64,000 nucleotides of DNA from Trichoplax sp. H2 (Eukaryota; Placozoa; Uniplacotomia; Trichoplacea), in NCBI GenBank assembly GCA_003344405.1, contig NOWV01000138.1, positions 1-64,000 on the forward strand, given 5' to 3'. Below are positions 36,341-48,509 of the stretch, in pieces. The notes under the pieces are model-generated. The model made no database searches and had not been told where the DNA came from. It saw only the letters and a program-made list of their open reading frames with translations. The translations under genes and the position numbers were made by a program. Positions within the stretch are counted from its first letter, which is position 1. Every line of letters begins with the position of its first letter.

Positions 36341-37247
36341 CTTACAGTCCTTTAACCATAAAAATGAGCGTATCCACATTCTGGATAGTCTCAGTGATCT
36401 GATAGTTGAATACAGTAATATATAGTAATTTCTACCATCTCTACAGACTTTATTTCGATCGATATCTATGCATTCAACAGAAAATAACTATGGCAGTATT
36501 TGATACCCTTTTTGCAGAGTCTCACTATGGTACTGAATGATTAATTTATTTATGCAAGTGTTTACATTTTCAGCCTCATTACTTTTACGATTAAAACTAC
36601 TTCAAGGTCAATAAGAAAGCATCCATATTTTATAAAATGTATATACGTAAAGTTAGTACTCTTTTGATATGTAATCAATTATTTCATTTATTAAAAGTAA
36701 TTTGTATACCGTTGATATCAATGCGCACATTTATTGAGGGTTTTATCAAGCAAATGGAATGTTATACTTGATAAAGGTAGCATTCAATCGTGACTTTATC
36801 CTGACTTAAAAATTGTATAATATATAAAGATATTTCTACTTGAATTTAATATGCATTCCGCTTCATCGAAAGGAAACGGTAAGGATGCGCTATTTAACAC
36901 CCTTTTTTAAACTTAATTTACAACCAATACAATAAAAAAATGCAAGATAAAGCAATTTCGAAACGGTTTGTACTCGTGTCTTTAGCACTAGATACACATT
37001 CTTGTTAGCCACTGATAATGGGTGTCTAGTTAAATCAACAAGTCATAGACAATAACTGCCGTAGTCATATATGCGTATATCAACACGACGAAACACTATC
37101 GGCATAAAGTATTTGTTGATGGTTAATTATATTACAAACTAGATCCAGCACTGATCTTTACATTAGCCATAGCCAATACTTTGATGATTACTTATAATAG
37201 GATTGTCGCACTGCGAGGTAATTTCATAACCAATCGATTACTGCCAC
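36341..37247. other. Convergent 3' intergenic region
   Basis: About 900 bases between the stop codons of the LRRC74-like gene (plus) and ARL2 (minus), expected to hold both 3' UTRs and polyadenylation sites. AATAAA-type signals are common in such AT-rich DNA and I did not assign one. No gene seen. Confidence 0.4.
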
Positions 37248-39325
37248 TTAATCCATGGTAAATATCCTTGAGGCAATATCGTCGATCAACCAGTCAACAC
37301 CATCTAATAACTTTTCACCAGTAACTGCACTACACCATTGAATACTCCAGTGATGGGAATGAATTGTATCTAGTTCTAAAGCCTGATAGAAACAAAATCG
37401 ATAGACTTAACTTGCTTACTCTCTGTATGAGTCAAGTGCAAGATCACATGATTGATATAGGCATTTCTACGAGCTGAAGATGTTTCGTTTGCATACCTTT
37501 CTAATTTCGTTGGATGATAAAGCTCCAGCTAAATCTTGTTTATTAGCAAAAACGAGCAAGGTTGCTCCAGCTAATCTCTAATGATACAATTGAATATGTT
37601 TGTATTATTCATCTAATATCGAGTTCAGTTTTGATTGTATGCAACTACTTGATCATATTGGCAATATACACAAGCGTCTTGCTATCTATCCATTCACATT
37701 ACCTCTTCTCCTAATAGGGCATGTAATTCAGCTTTACAATCTTCAAGTCTTCTGACATCAGCACTATCAACTACCCATACTAATCCATCAGTGCTTTCAA
37801 AATAATTTCTCCAATAAGATCGAATGGATTTTTGTCCTCCAATATCCCATATATTAAGCTTAAAACTATGTAAAGCAAAAGTATACGAACAAATAGTAAG
37901 ATACCTAGTGTAACATTATCTTTATACTTTACAAGATAGCATGACGAATACGTTTGGTAGAAAGTAATCATTTTAAAGAGCAAAGCTTAGTTAGGTCTTG
38001 TAACCTCACCATTGAGCTCTATTAGCTCATGATCAAGTCACGTTGGATTGATTAATATTATTGTTCACGTATTTAACGGATGTTCTTTACACTCTTGAGA
38101 ACTAACTACGATTAGACTTACGAGCGATGTTCTAGAGTCTTAATATTGAAGCCAAGCGTTGGCGATATTGTATTGACATCCTCACCATTAAGCCGTTTCA
38201 AAATAGTTGTCTTGCCAGCATTGTCTAAACCTCTAGGATTGAAATACATTTTGTTAAGGATTATCAAAACAACCGCAACCATCATCCTATTATTTCATTC
38301 TTTTATTGAATACGATGGAAACGACGTATACATAAATTGAAACAGTTAGGCACTTATTCTACTATAAGGTGAAATGTTTGGAGAAAAACTTGGACTGCAG
38401 CAATTGAATAGGTAGTCCATTATTGAAGTAACACCTACATTCAACTATAGTACTGTAGATGATACAGAACATTGATACTCTGTTGCTTTCGATACTGCTA
38501 TAGTGTTTGAAAGTATGCACTTTTGCAGCTCAGCAGTGAAGTCCATTGGTTAATACTGTATATGTATATTACGTATCAAGACAGACGTATGTTCAACCAC
38601 TGTCGACGACAGAATTCCGTTCACCAATACTCAATGATGGTCATTTGAAATTATGGACTTTAGGCATTTAATGTAGTCCACTGTCGAAGGCCAGCGTGTG
38701 TGTAGACGCTGGTATTCTGCTCATTTCGTTACTCGATGACCGTGATTTGAAAATAATATAGACCAAAGCAATAGAATAGATAGTTCACTGTAGAATCTTC
38801 AGTAGCTACACGTATGTTCAATTACATTTATGGCAGTATTCTGTTTATTGCCATGCTGTATATGACAGTAATTTAAAAAAAAATAGACTATAGTAATAGA
38901 AGTAGTTGACTGTTCCATCTTCCATTGATACAAGTACTGTCTGTTCAACGCGAGTAGACAGCAGCATTCTGATCATTTCCACACTATAACAGTGATTTCA
39001 AAATGCCGACGATACTAACTTGATGGATCGTTTACTATGAAATCTTCGATGCATGTATGCTTAACTCCTGTTCAAGGTAGTTTTGTTCATTGCGATACTA
39101 TGGCAGCGATTTGTAAATAGTAATAGTAGTGTCGATCTTAGTCATTGCATCCTCATTGATGGCGTTGTCCATTGCGCAAATAAGACGTATGTTTCATTGC
39201 ATTTTACGATCGTATTCTGTTCATTTCGATACATTATAACAGGTATAAATCAAAGGATACAACATTAAGATTCGCATTTCCTTTTCCTTCTCCTTCATCT
39301 TTTTCAATATAGCAAGTAATCCCAT
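37248..39325 (-). CDS. ARL2: ADP-ribosylation factor-like GTPase 2
   Basis: Small GTPase that acts with tubulin cofactor D in tubulin folding, and with PDE6D/UNC119-type carriers in release of lipidated cargo. Five exons (39261-39325, 38122-38232, 37703-37865, 37497-37577, 37248-37382) join in phase to 184 residues, the same length as human ARL2. The N-terminus reads [21 protein letters not shown]1 is GLDNAGKTT, switch I is [11 protein letters not shown]3 is WDIGGQ with switch [14 protein letters not shown]4 is NKQD and G5 is CSA. The C-terminus ends RIFTMD. ARL2 rather than ARL3 is supported by the N-terminus and the LELD.I.SHHW segment before CSAVTGE. Gly2 is present, but ARL2 proteins are generally not myristoylated. 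The first intron (38233-39260) is filled by a minisatellite. Confidence 0.95.
38390..39240 (+). repeat. Degenerate tandem repeat filling ARL2 intron 1
   Basis: Units of roughly 108-125 bases can be followed by a TAGTTCACTGTAGAATCTTC-like start at about 38410, 38673, 38781, 38903 and 39028. Each is followed by a GTATGTTCAA segment, a CAGTATTCTGTTCATT segment and a CAGTGATTTGAAAAT segment. Copies are well diverged from one another, so the array is old. It occupies nearly the whole 1-kb intron. Confidence 0.65.
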
Positions 39326-39446
39326 GTTGATTTCGCTAGTCTATTCCTTATCCACTCGTCCGTAAAAGATGGAGTAGTTGACGAATGATAACCGTGGAGA
39401 CGAAAGGGACTGACAGTTGACCTGCCGAGCTACTGGTACTCAGTGT

Positions 39447-39512
39447 CTCGTACAGTGTACAGTACAGGGTTCGGGTTACAGTATACAGTACTGTACACTG
39501 TACTGTACAGGA
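39447..39512. repeat. Inverted repeat built from GTACAG/CTGTAC motifs
   Basis: A 13-base arm ACAGTGTACAGTA is followed after about 25 bases by its exact complement TACTGTACACTGT, and the intervening and flanking sequence is made of the same hexamer. The motif recurs nearby: AGTACAGTACATGC with ACTGTACACTGTAC around 40187-40218, and the perfect 16-base palindrome TATACTGTACAGTATA near 40427. These could extrude as hairpins, and may mark ends of a palindromic mobile element or a protein-binding dyad family. Confidence 0.7.
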
Positions 39513-40257
39513 AAGGTCTGCAGCGACGAACGTGGCCAACTTTTGGACTACTCTGTCTACTGTCGTAAGTAGCACTAGATACAAGTATGAAATGACTGCT
39601 GACTAGAAGCTGTATACAGCGCAGTATGAAACATTTTTGGAATAGTTTGAGTCCGCGGGCTTTGCCCATGGTTGCTAGATAGAAGAAAAGCAGTTGAATA
39701 TTTAAGAAAAGCTGTTGAATATTTTGGGTCCGCGGGCTTGATAGAAGAAAGTTCGTTTATCCTCTTCATCGATGGGTAATGCAGTACTGAGAAAGTGAAT
39801 ATTTGCGACTATTTGCGACACCAAATAGTCCTTCTACAGGATTCAACTAAACCTCTGCAAGCCTACAACTAACACGTCCATGACGTCATTGACAGAAATC
39901 TTGCTGGCCCGTTATTCTGCGGTCAGAGTCGTTGTACTCAGTAGTTTAAGCCTGTACCTCAGGAATCAGGATCCGACATCAGACGTGTTTACTTTACGAG
40001 TGTACGACAGGATCCGATACATCCAATATTCCAATTTTTGCATCCATTGGTACAAAATTGATCGGCAATGCATGGTTTGAATATGCCAAGGTTCATAACG
40101 ATTGGTCTTTCTGAAGCATTTTACCCATAGTTTTTAGTTAGTTTTTACTATTCAAATATATCGAAGAAAACGGATCACATTCGGTAGTACAGTACATGCA
40201 ATACTGTACACTGTACGGCATGTTTACTAATTCTTCAGATATTTAGATAGCAAAGTA

Positions 40258-40430
40258 TACTTATATATACATATATACAAAGTATACTTATATATATATT
40301 CTTATATACTTATATACTTATATATATATACTTATATATACATATATACAAAGTAGACTTATATATATATATACTTATATACTTATATACATATATACAA
40401 AGTAGACTTATATATATATATATACTATAC
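40258..40430. repeat. TA-rich microsatellite
   Basis: Run of TATATACTTATA and TATACATATATACAAAGTA units; the longer element ATACATATATACAAAGTA occurs at least three times. It ends next to the TATACTGTACAGTATA palindrome. Likely polymorphic in length. Confidence 0.85.
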
Positions 40431-40594
40431 TGTACAGTATAGAAATTAGGGAAAATGAATGATATACCATTGCATATTTTTTTAGAAATTATTGCTGTAC
40501 CGTACTGTGCTGTAAAAAAAAAAGGGACTGGTCCCTGATAGTACAATATCAATTTTTCAACTGCTATTTTGGGGGCCAAATCAACTTAATTTTA

Positions 40595-40935
40595 AATTAT
40601 GTAGAATTAGATTTCAGTTACTTCACTTTACTCAAAAAAAAATCGTAAAAGTGTATCAATCAATAAATAAAAATTTAAAATTCCTATAGTGAAATATGTT
40701 ATCGCTAATTATGTAGAATTGGATTTCACTTGCTTCACTGTACTCAAAAAAATCCTAAAAAGTGTATCCATAAATAAATAAAAATGTAACATTCCTATAG
40801 TGAAATATTTTATCGCTAATCATGTAGAATTGGATTTCACTTACTTCACTGTAGTCAAAAAAATTCTAAAAGTATGTCAATCAATAAATAAAAATGTAAA
40901 ATTCCTATAGTGAAATATTGTATCGCTAATTAAGC
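40595..40935 (+). repeat. Tandem repeat, about 110-bp unit, three copies
   Basis: Three similar units start with AATTATGTAGAATT.GATTTCA at about 40595, 40707 and 40817. Each runs through CTTCACTGTACTCAAAAAAA, a CAATAAATAAAAATGTAA segment, and ends TTCCTATAGTGAAATAT (40681, 40792, 40902), followed by ATCGCTAAT. Copies 2 and 3 are closest. Confidence 0.85.
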
Positions 40936-41599
40936 TTTACTGACTGTCAATGAAAATTTAAAAAATAAAACATTCGCGTGAGTATAGGATTTGGACCGAA
41001 TAAAAAAATGGCGTCCGTAGTAAAAGAAATCATTGGTCGAATTTAGAGCATGCTCTTGTTGATCGACAAAACTTGTAATCGCTAAATGACCCACTTTATA
41101 ACCTGTTCAATATCTCCATGTATCATATAAACAGGATAATAAAGCTCACAAATTTGCACTTTTTTCTGTGGATACTAAATAACAAGTGCTATATTTTTAA
41201 GTTTGAACAGCTTTTAGACTAAGATTTTGGAAGTTCAATTTTCTTCAATTGCACTTTCTGTGGCCAATACTGTCCGTGCAGTAGAGTACTGCACACAATA
41301 TTTGACCATAAAGATACGCACTCCATACCTTTACCAAGGACTTTTATTATCGTACTCGTGATAGATTTACTACACTCTATAGTCGGGTTTCCACGCCTGC
41401 GCAGACCATAGATGGAAGACTGGGCAGATTGCTAGGGTTACTCCAGACTCCAGTATCACTTTGATGGCCTAACCAGCAACTTTCTCCTCCTCCATTCTCA
41501 TGGATTTTTAAATCAATTCTAGCCAATTCTAGGTGCAACGAGTCGGAAAAGAGTAAGAGAAAATTGGCTATAACGTAGAGCAAAGATAAAATCGCCATC

Positions 41600-44500
41600 A
41601 TGGCGTCCATTAAATGCAAGTTAAGCCGTGAATTTACCGTTGGCAAAACTCGTTTATCAAGCCAAGGTTATACAGAATATCAAATTGAATATCAGGTAAA
41701 ATCCACACACCATCAACTCGACAAACGAGAACTCGGATTTGTAATTTGATCAAATTGAGTAGCAGAATGGTGGTGATCATGATAGAGTACATAGTAACCT
41801 TTACTCACTCACCTTCATCATGAATGGATAATCGATACTGCAGATAGAATGCTATAGTAGCCCGTGCTTGACTTGCTGTCCTATCTCAGTCAGCAATGGC
41901 AGTGCAGTGCTGACAAATGAATCGTGCACTAGCTGTGAATGCACCATTTGTCCATTGGCAATCAGGACATCAACAACTTAAGTACTTTCTCATCCAACAA
42001 CTCTCTCAGTCAATCAGTCAACCTAGGATCATGAATCCTATCTCTTGCATGACATAGTATATGAAATGACCTTGTTGATACTGATTATACGTACAATGAT
42101 TGATAACCGAGAGGGTATGATCATCGATACATACTGTAGATCAGTCTTCACAAGTCTTATTACTACTAATGATTAATGATTACTAATATAGAATTGATTC
42201 TGTCGTGATTGCTATTACATTTAGTTACATTTATGCTTTTATACATGTATCCTCATTTCTTTCCTTGACGGTACTGTCGTAACATATATATACACAATGC
42301 AGTACAGTTCCTGTTGGATCTTTGACCACTTTTCGCTCATGAAAACTCTTCTATAGTAAAAGCTATGCATGATATACGTAGAAATAACAAGTAATTCATC
42401 AATCTAGAAAATCGTTTTTGCAACCTCCAATTATGATTAACTTGTCTTGTAAATATCATTTTATATCTAGGTTGAAAATCAGAGTGATGAAGGCCATCTT
42501 ATGCAGGTAATAATTTTATACAATAATTAGAGCTATCAATAATTCGATTGACGTGTATGGTGATAAAGTAGTGGCCTACTTGAAATGAAAATACGGAATT
42601 AAAAATCAGTCATTTTTGCCTACGTAGACAAGACATATAGTGCTTGATAAATTCTTTGTATTAAAACAGTCAATAAACACTCCTTCATTCACCATACTGT
42701 AGCAGTACTGAGCAACAAATGAATGTCACATTAAAAAAATCATCTCTATACCTACATTGTAATGACGTGAAACTAAATTGAATAATTTTATCCTAAATGA
42801 CCAACTCCATTATTTTCTATCGTAGAAGAGTAAATGGTGCCGATTTAGAGAGATTAAAAAGCTACATCACGACTTACAAACTTTGTATACACAAATTGCC
42901 ACCAAAGACTCCGGAAGCTTCCCTAAATTTCCTCGTGGCTCTTATTTTGGTAATACGACAACACAAAATGATACTAGCTTAATAACAATACTACACTATT
43001 GCCTCGGTTACAACAAGGTCTAACATATCTTACAAAATATTATCCAAATCAAATTAGTTAATCTCGAAGAATGGGATAATAACGGAAATTAAAAATTTAA
43101 CAAAGTTTACAACAATAGCTTTCATATTAATCCTCAAGAATTTATTCATTGCAAAAATTAAGATTAAACAAAGTTTATACAGTAGTAATAATATCAACTT
43201 CTCGGTCTATTTTCTTCATAATAGGTCGTTTTGATGAAGAAACGATCAACAGTCGGCTTATAGCAATACGAAACCTTTTGTTATTTTGTAGCAAGATTGA
43301 TTATCTATATGGAAGTGTACATTTTCAACAATTTTTTATGGTAAGATATCAATTGCACTCTGATGTACTAGTTATAGTAACTTTGTTAACCAATTCCTAA
43401 TCCATAATTGAGCAAGTTTTTACAACATATTATGTAATATAGCTCCATAAAGGCGTTGTATACTGTTTTTAATAGTATAATCTATCACACGGTTAATATC
43501 ACAGGAGGATTTTGATAATGAATATACACAAAGTCAAAATATTAGCCCTTCCAGTAGTAGTAGCGATGTTAAACCACTAAATGATGATTCTGATTATCAG
43601 GATGATCATTTAGATGGACATGGTAATAAAAGAGACAGCAAAATGTCGGATATATCCATAGCAAGTACTACTGATAATGATGGTGATGAAGGTCCGTTAG
43701 ACACCTCTCAGCAACGTAATCCCCTAGGTGGTGTTTGGTTACATAAAAGAGATGATGACATAGAAAGCTCAGACGAAGAAAGCAATTCTATTCCCCATGA
43801 AAAGAAACTTACCGACGACTTGAATAGACTCACCATTGATGAAGATTTCTCGCTAATAGATGAAACCGCTATAAAGGTAACCGGTATCCACACCTTAGAC
43901 CAGGAGAAAAATTTAATTGATTTTGGAGCCGACAATGATAAAAAACTTAGCGATTGCATTCAACCAGCGGACAACTCCGTAGATAGTAGTGATATCCAAG
44001 ATGATGTGGATAAAGAAGCAGAAGATATATCTGTAAATGATTTAGTAAATGAATTATTAGCCATCGATGTACCGACTCATCTTAACCATTCCGAAAACTT
44101 ACTACCAAGCGATATGAACACTATTAACGAAAGCCGAGAGAAGCCGATCGACAATGGCGTAGTTGATGAACATTCTGCACAATCAACCCTTTTATTCGAT
44201 CCTTTGGAGATATCTAAGGCCACTGAAGACATCAGTAGTATCCCCAAGGATGATCCTTTTGCGTTATTTTATGATTTGAAGCGTGACAAAAAGCCTAACA
44301 TAAGTGTTGATCCTGTCGATGAGGATGCAAAAGACCCCTTGCCTGAACCAAAAAGAGATACCTTACCAAACTCAGAGACTGTACTAAATTCAACAAATAA
44401 TGGCCAAAGTGAAATCCAAACCGAAAGTCATTCACCAAGTCAATTGGAAGAATCAAGTAAAAAATTTGAGGAAGTAGACTATATATATGACGCAGCAAAA

Positions 44501-47232
44501 TTTATTGTCCAGGCTGTGCGAGAAGAGTCCAATTGTAATTATAGTGAAAGTTTCACCTTATACAAAGAAGGTATAAGATCCTTACTAGCTGGAGTTCAGA
44601 GTAAGTATACAAATTTATGTCAATCTATATATTTTACCAGCGATAATTATTGCATTCGCTACATCGCTAAAAGTGCTCTAAAATCTGTACGTTTCATAAA
44701 TCTTTAGCTGACAGTGACTCTAAACGTCGTGATGGTGTTAAGAGGAAAATTGAATTTTACATTTCTCATATTGAGAAAATGTACATTTCACAGTTAGCTG
44801 GTAGCGAAGGAAAAGATGTAAGTGTTATATTTTGAATTCAGAGTTTATTTTTTTATGAAACTGATTGCTTATTAATTAATGATAGTTGCATGGAAATCAG
44901 GAACTTCCATCATCCGTTCCTACTTGTATGAATTTAAGATTAGAGCTTAAAGATTTTAAAGTTATTGGTGTAATCAATAAGGTAAAGAAAATCTTTGCAG
45001 TGTCTTAATTCTATAACTATGTCTTTAAATACGTATTCATCGCAGTGAATGAGTCATTTATGCGTTAAACAGGTTCTCCTAGCGCAGCATTTTACTACCG
45101 AAGAAGTATTTGTAGTCAAGGTAAGATATAGCAGAAAAGCTGTTTCTTCTTATCAGCAATGAGTTGCTTTATTACTCTCTATGTAGAAATCATCTCACAC
45201 TGCGTCTCAGAAGGACATGCATATGTTCATATTGCTTAGAATTCCTTTATCAGTGGATGTTTTACTTCACAACATTCAGCATACATATTCTATAGGATAT
45301 CACCGCATAACTTGCTGCAAATCCTTTGCAGCTAAAGTCTCTCTTTTACGTACGATTACGTATACGTATATACAGTGTCCTGATCGTATTGTATAAATCA
45401 AGCTTTCAATATAACAGCAGGACACGGCTTTTTTTCTTTCACAGGTTCTCCACAAAGGTCCAAAAATTCATACTAAGAAGGGAAAAAAGCTACTGACACC
45501 AGTGGAGAGAGCGAGAATGAGATCTAATAGTATCATGAAATCGGTAATTGCTACCTACTTAGATTTTATCAACGATTCTTATTACGGCTATTTCGTAATG
45601 TGTATCAAAATAGAAATAGTAATGAACATTGGTTAAAATTTTTATGTTTGAAATGCTACAGATGGGTTGTCCATTTATGGTAAAGTTATATCGCTGGTTT
45701 GAAACAGCTACTAGCTTATTTTTGCTAATTGAACACGTTCCAATGGGATGTCTATATAACTCAATCAGCAATTATTTACGTCTTGAAGAAGAAGAAAGTT
45801 TATGGCGTATTCGTCGGTCTAATAAGGATACTCATAATTTGATTGGTGCTAACCAATGTAAGTTGTATTCATAGGTTTTGACCAAATTTATGATAAAGAT
45901 CTACCTGTGCCGTTGCAATTTTTAAAATAAATATTTTATAAAAGATACTCAAGAAAAGGATCAAGTTTTAGAAACAGTTCATGATGAAGGTCTACCTCAA
46001 ACCTCAGAAATTGAAGATTCTGTAGCGGATGAATCAGAAGAAACAGAAGAGAGTGAAAGAACACGTTCATCGACCGCTACGCGTATATTTGCAATGTTAG
46101 ACAATTTGGAAAGCAATCCCAGAAAGAAATTACCGGAATCCTATATTCAAATTTGGATATCCGAAATTATTTCAGCTCTCTCATATCTGCATTCAATTAA
46201 TATAATTTGGAAGTAAGTAAAACTAGCTCAATACTCATTATCACCTTTATCACAGTGATATTATCTCACCACATAATAAAGAACTCAGTTTGATGCTATA
46301 TTTAAATATCTGTACGTCTTAGGGATTTTGGACCACAAAATATCTTGTTAGACGCGAATGGTAGGCATGATCATATACTTTATTATCAGGACTAGTGTTA
46401 AAATTAATATTTGTCGTATGATCTAACATGCTCGACATATCACTTAACACGGCCATTTAGGTCACGTTAAAATAACATTTTACGGAGAATGGGAAGAAGT
46501 CACTCAAACTATAGCTCCTGAGAATATTAAAAGATTATATTGTGCCCCTGGTACGAAATCTAGTAGATTTTTAACGATTACATACTCTGCTATGCAAATT
46601 TATCAAAAGACTGCTTAATATTTTAGAAATAGGTAGTATTACCCCTCCAACTCCTGCATCAGATTGGTGGAGTGTAGGTGCTATAATGTATGAAATGTTA
46701 ACTGGCCGAGTAAGTCTTCTAATGAAGCTTAAAGTGATGTGATTTCGAGTCTACTATTTGCATATATGTTACATATGCCGAAAATACCATTGATTAATAG
46801 CCGACCCTTTATTGTTCATTTAGAGTTTGTACCATTCATTTCCACGTGGTCTACATACTCATACTGAGATACATCTGCCAGGTCATGTTTCTGCTGATGC
46901 TCAATCCTTGGTAAAAGAGGTGAATAGCGTGATATACTAATATGGTTATTAGAACGTACTGGCCTGTCTACTTAATTTCGAGAAATATCAATTAACTATT
47001 AATTACCTTACGTTATATCCTTCTGCCATTAGCTATTACAAATCAATCCACATCAAAGAATCGGTAAGTTGAATTTTGATTCAGAAAAAATTCAAGGATA
47101 CGTTTTTTGAATCCTTAAAATTTTTGTGTGTCCGCTGAATTTGTCTATCTTTCATAATTGTAAGGTGGTGGACGTAATGGTGCAGAAGAATTGCGATCTC
47201 ATTCATTTTTTAATGGCGTCACTTGGCAGTGA
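41600..47232 (+). CDS. RPS6KC1: PX-MIT-(pseudo)kinase of the RPS6KC1 / SNX15 family
   Basis: Endosomal protein: the PX domain should bind phosphoinositide and the MIT domain ESCRT-type partners. Seventeen exons join to 891 residues: 41600-41695, 42471-42506, 42826-42949, 43225-43340, 43505-44600, 44708-44817, 44901-44981, 45073-45120, 45445-45543, 45662-45857, 45945-46212, 46323-46360, 46461-46550, 46627-46709, 46824-46919, 47033-47063, 47165-47232. The PX domain spans about 1-124 (RFREIKKLHHDL, FPKFP, GRFDEE). A long acidic Ser/Asp/Glu linker in one large exon follows, then MIT (DYIYDAAKFIVQAV, YKEGIRSLLAGVQ). The kinase-like domain has VFVVK (K569) and an IIWKDFGPQN catalytic loop (D758, N763) split by an acidic insert. 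The DFG motif reads FYG (776-778) and CAPE and DWWS are kept. Loss of the metal-binding Asp suggests a pseudokinase. It is divergent from ARL2. Confidence 0.9.
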
Positions 47233-48509
47233 CTAACAATGTGATGTTTGAGCATCCGATATTGTAAATAGTAATACTTTGCTTCAAAAAGAACCTATCG
47301 TTTTGGGTAAACAGACTTTTGTACATAGTTGCTTTTCTAAATTGGTTTATGTTTTACATGCATCTAATGTCTGACCCAGTGATACTTCCGAAAATTACGT
47401 GCATCGATGTATGTTATCAACCCTGTTGTAGAATTAAGAATTAATATTCAAGATGCTATAACAAAAGAATATGAAACTACATATTAATTTAAACTCTCGC
47501 ATGAGTATCGGGTACTTTAGCTAACCATAAACTGCCGCATAACAATTGGTACACAAACAGAGTCGACATATAAATTTTATTTCATTTTCATCCATCTGAA
47601 AATATTCGTATTAGCATATGTTAATTATACACAATTTCCATATCATGTTGAAGTTATATCTTGTTGATGTCGTAGTCTACATTGCAGCAAGATTTGTAAT
47701 AACTAAATTGTATATTAACTGAAAGTAATCTTGTTGAACCTGTAGACTTACATTTCCGAAATTATAATTATTAGTCAAGATCTATATTTTCAGCCCAATT
47801 TAAAGAAATATCAGTACGTTTTTTTCAATAGTTTCTGAAGTTGCTTTAAAAAGCGCGCCTTTACTACATATTTTTGAAGACATTAGAGACAGTTGTAGCC
47901 GTCCCTTTCTTTATGTAAATATCTTTGATTTAAAAACTAATGAAATTGATGCTAAACTAGCAAATATGAAATATACTTTTTGTGGGATCATTTCTTAAAA
48001 GCTTCTGTGATCTAAAATTGATTACAAAATCTAACAAGAGTGATAATACCATCATAAAATACAGCTGCTACCTCATGTTGATTTATAGATGTAATGTGAA
48101 TCTGTTTTAACCAAGTTGCAGATACATTGTAGTTACGCGATAAAATTATTATAATTAGAACGAAAAGTTGAAATAGTAAACCTACAATTTGAAATTTGAC
48201 GTATAATAAACTGGATCTGGATTTGATATAAATTGTTTATATTGTGATCTCTATTAATCTTAATATTAAAATCAGCTTTATGCCAGATAAAGGATATTTT
48301 TGCTAAATCAAAATATTCTTCCCTATTCACTCTTATCATGACTATAATTCAAAGAATTTAGAAAAGAATTTACAATCTATTATTTGCGATCACGCAGTAG
48401 TAAGACCTGTATTACAGTTGATCTAAATACGTTGCATTGCTTTCACAACATTTTACAGTACTTTATTAAGTATTACATCGATGTTTGTCTTCTTAGCAAG
48501 TTCCTGCCA
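47233..48509. other. Convergent 3' intergenic region
   Basis: About 1.3 kb between the stop codons of the PX-MIT-kinase gene (plus) and AREL1 (minus). It should hold both 3' UTRs. No gene or repeat recognised. Confidence 0.4.

Larger units (their letters stand above)
39326..41599. other. Divergent intergenic region between ARL2 and the PX-MIT-kinase gene
   Basis: Bidirectional promoter space of about 2.3 kb. It contains the hairpin and palindrome cluster at 39447-39512, a short duplication with GTCCGCGGGCTT at about 39652 and 39731, a TA-rich microsatellite at 40258-40430, and a three-unit tandem repeat at 40595-40935. Several short ORFs across the microsatellite and the repeats are chance. 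Confidence 0.5.

Noticed and set aside
39348-39769. Three overlapping minus-strand ORFs
   Set aside because: They run through the GTACAG hairpin repeats in several frames at once, a sign of low-complexity sequence rather than coding.
40310-40579. 89-codon minus-strand ORF
   Set aside because: Most of it is the TA microsatellite translated as Tyr/Ile repeats.
41377-41646. 89-codon minus-strand ORF
   Set aside because: Overlaps the first exon and promoter side of the PX-MIT-kinase gene in antisense; no family similarity seen.
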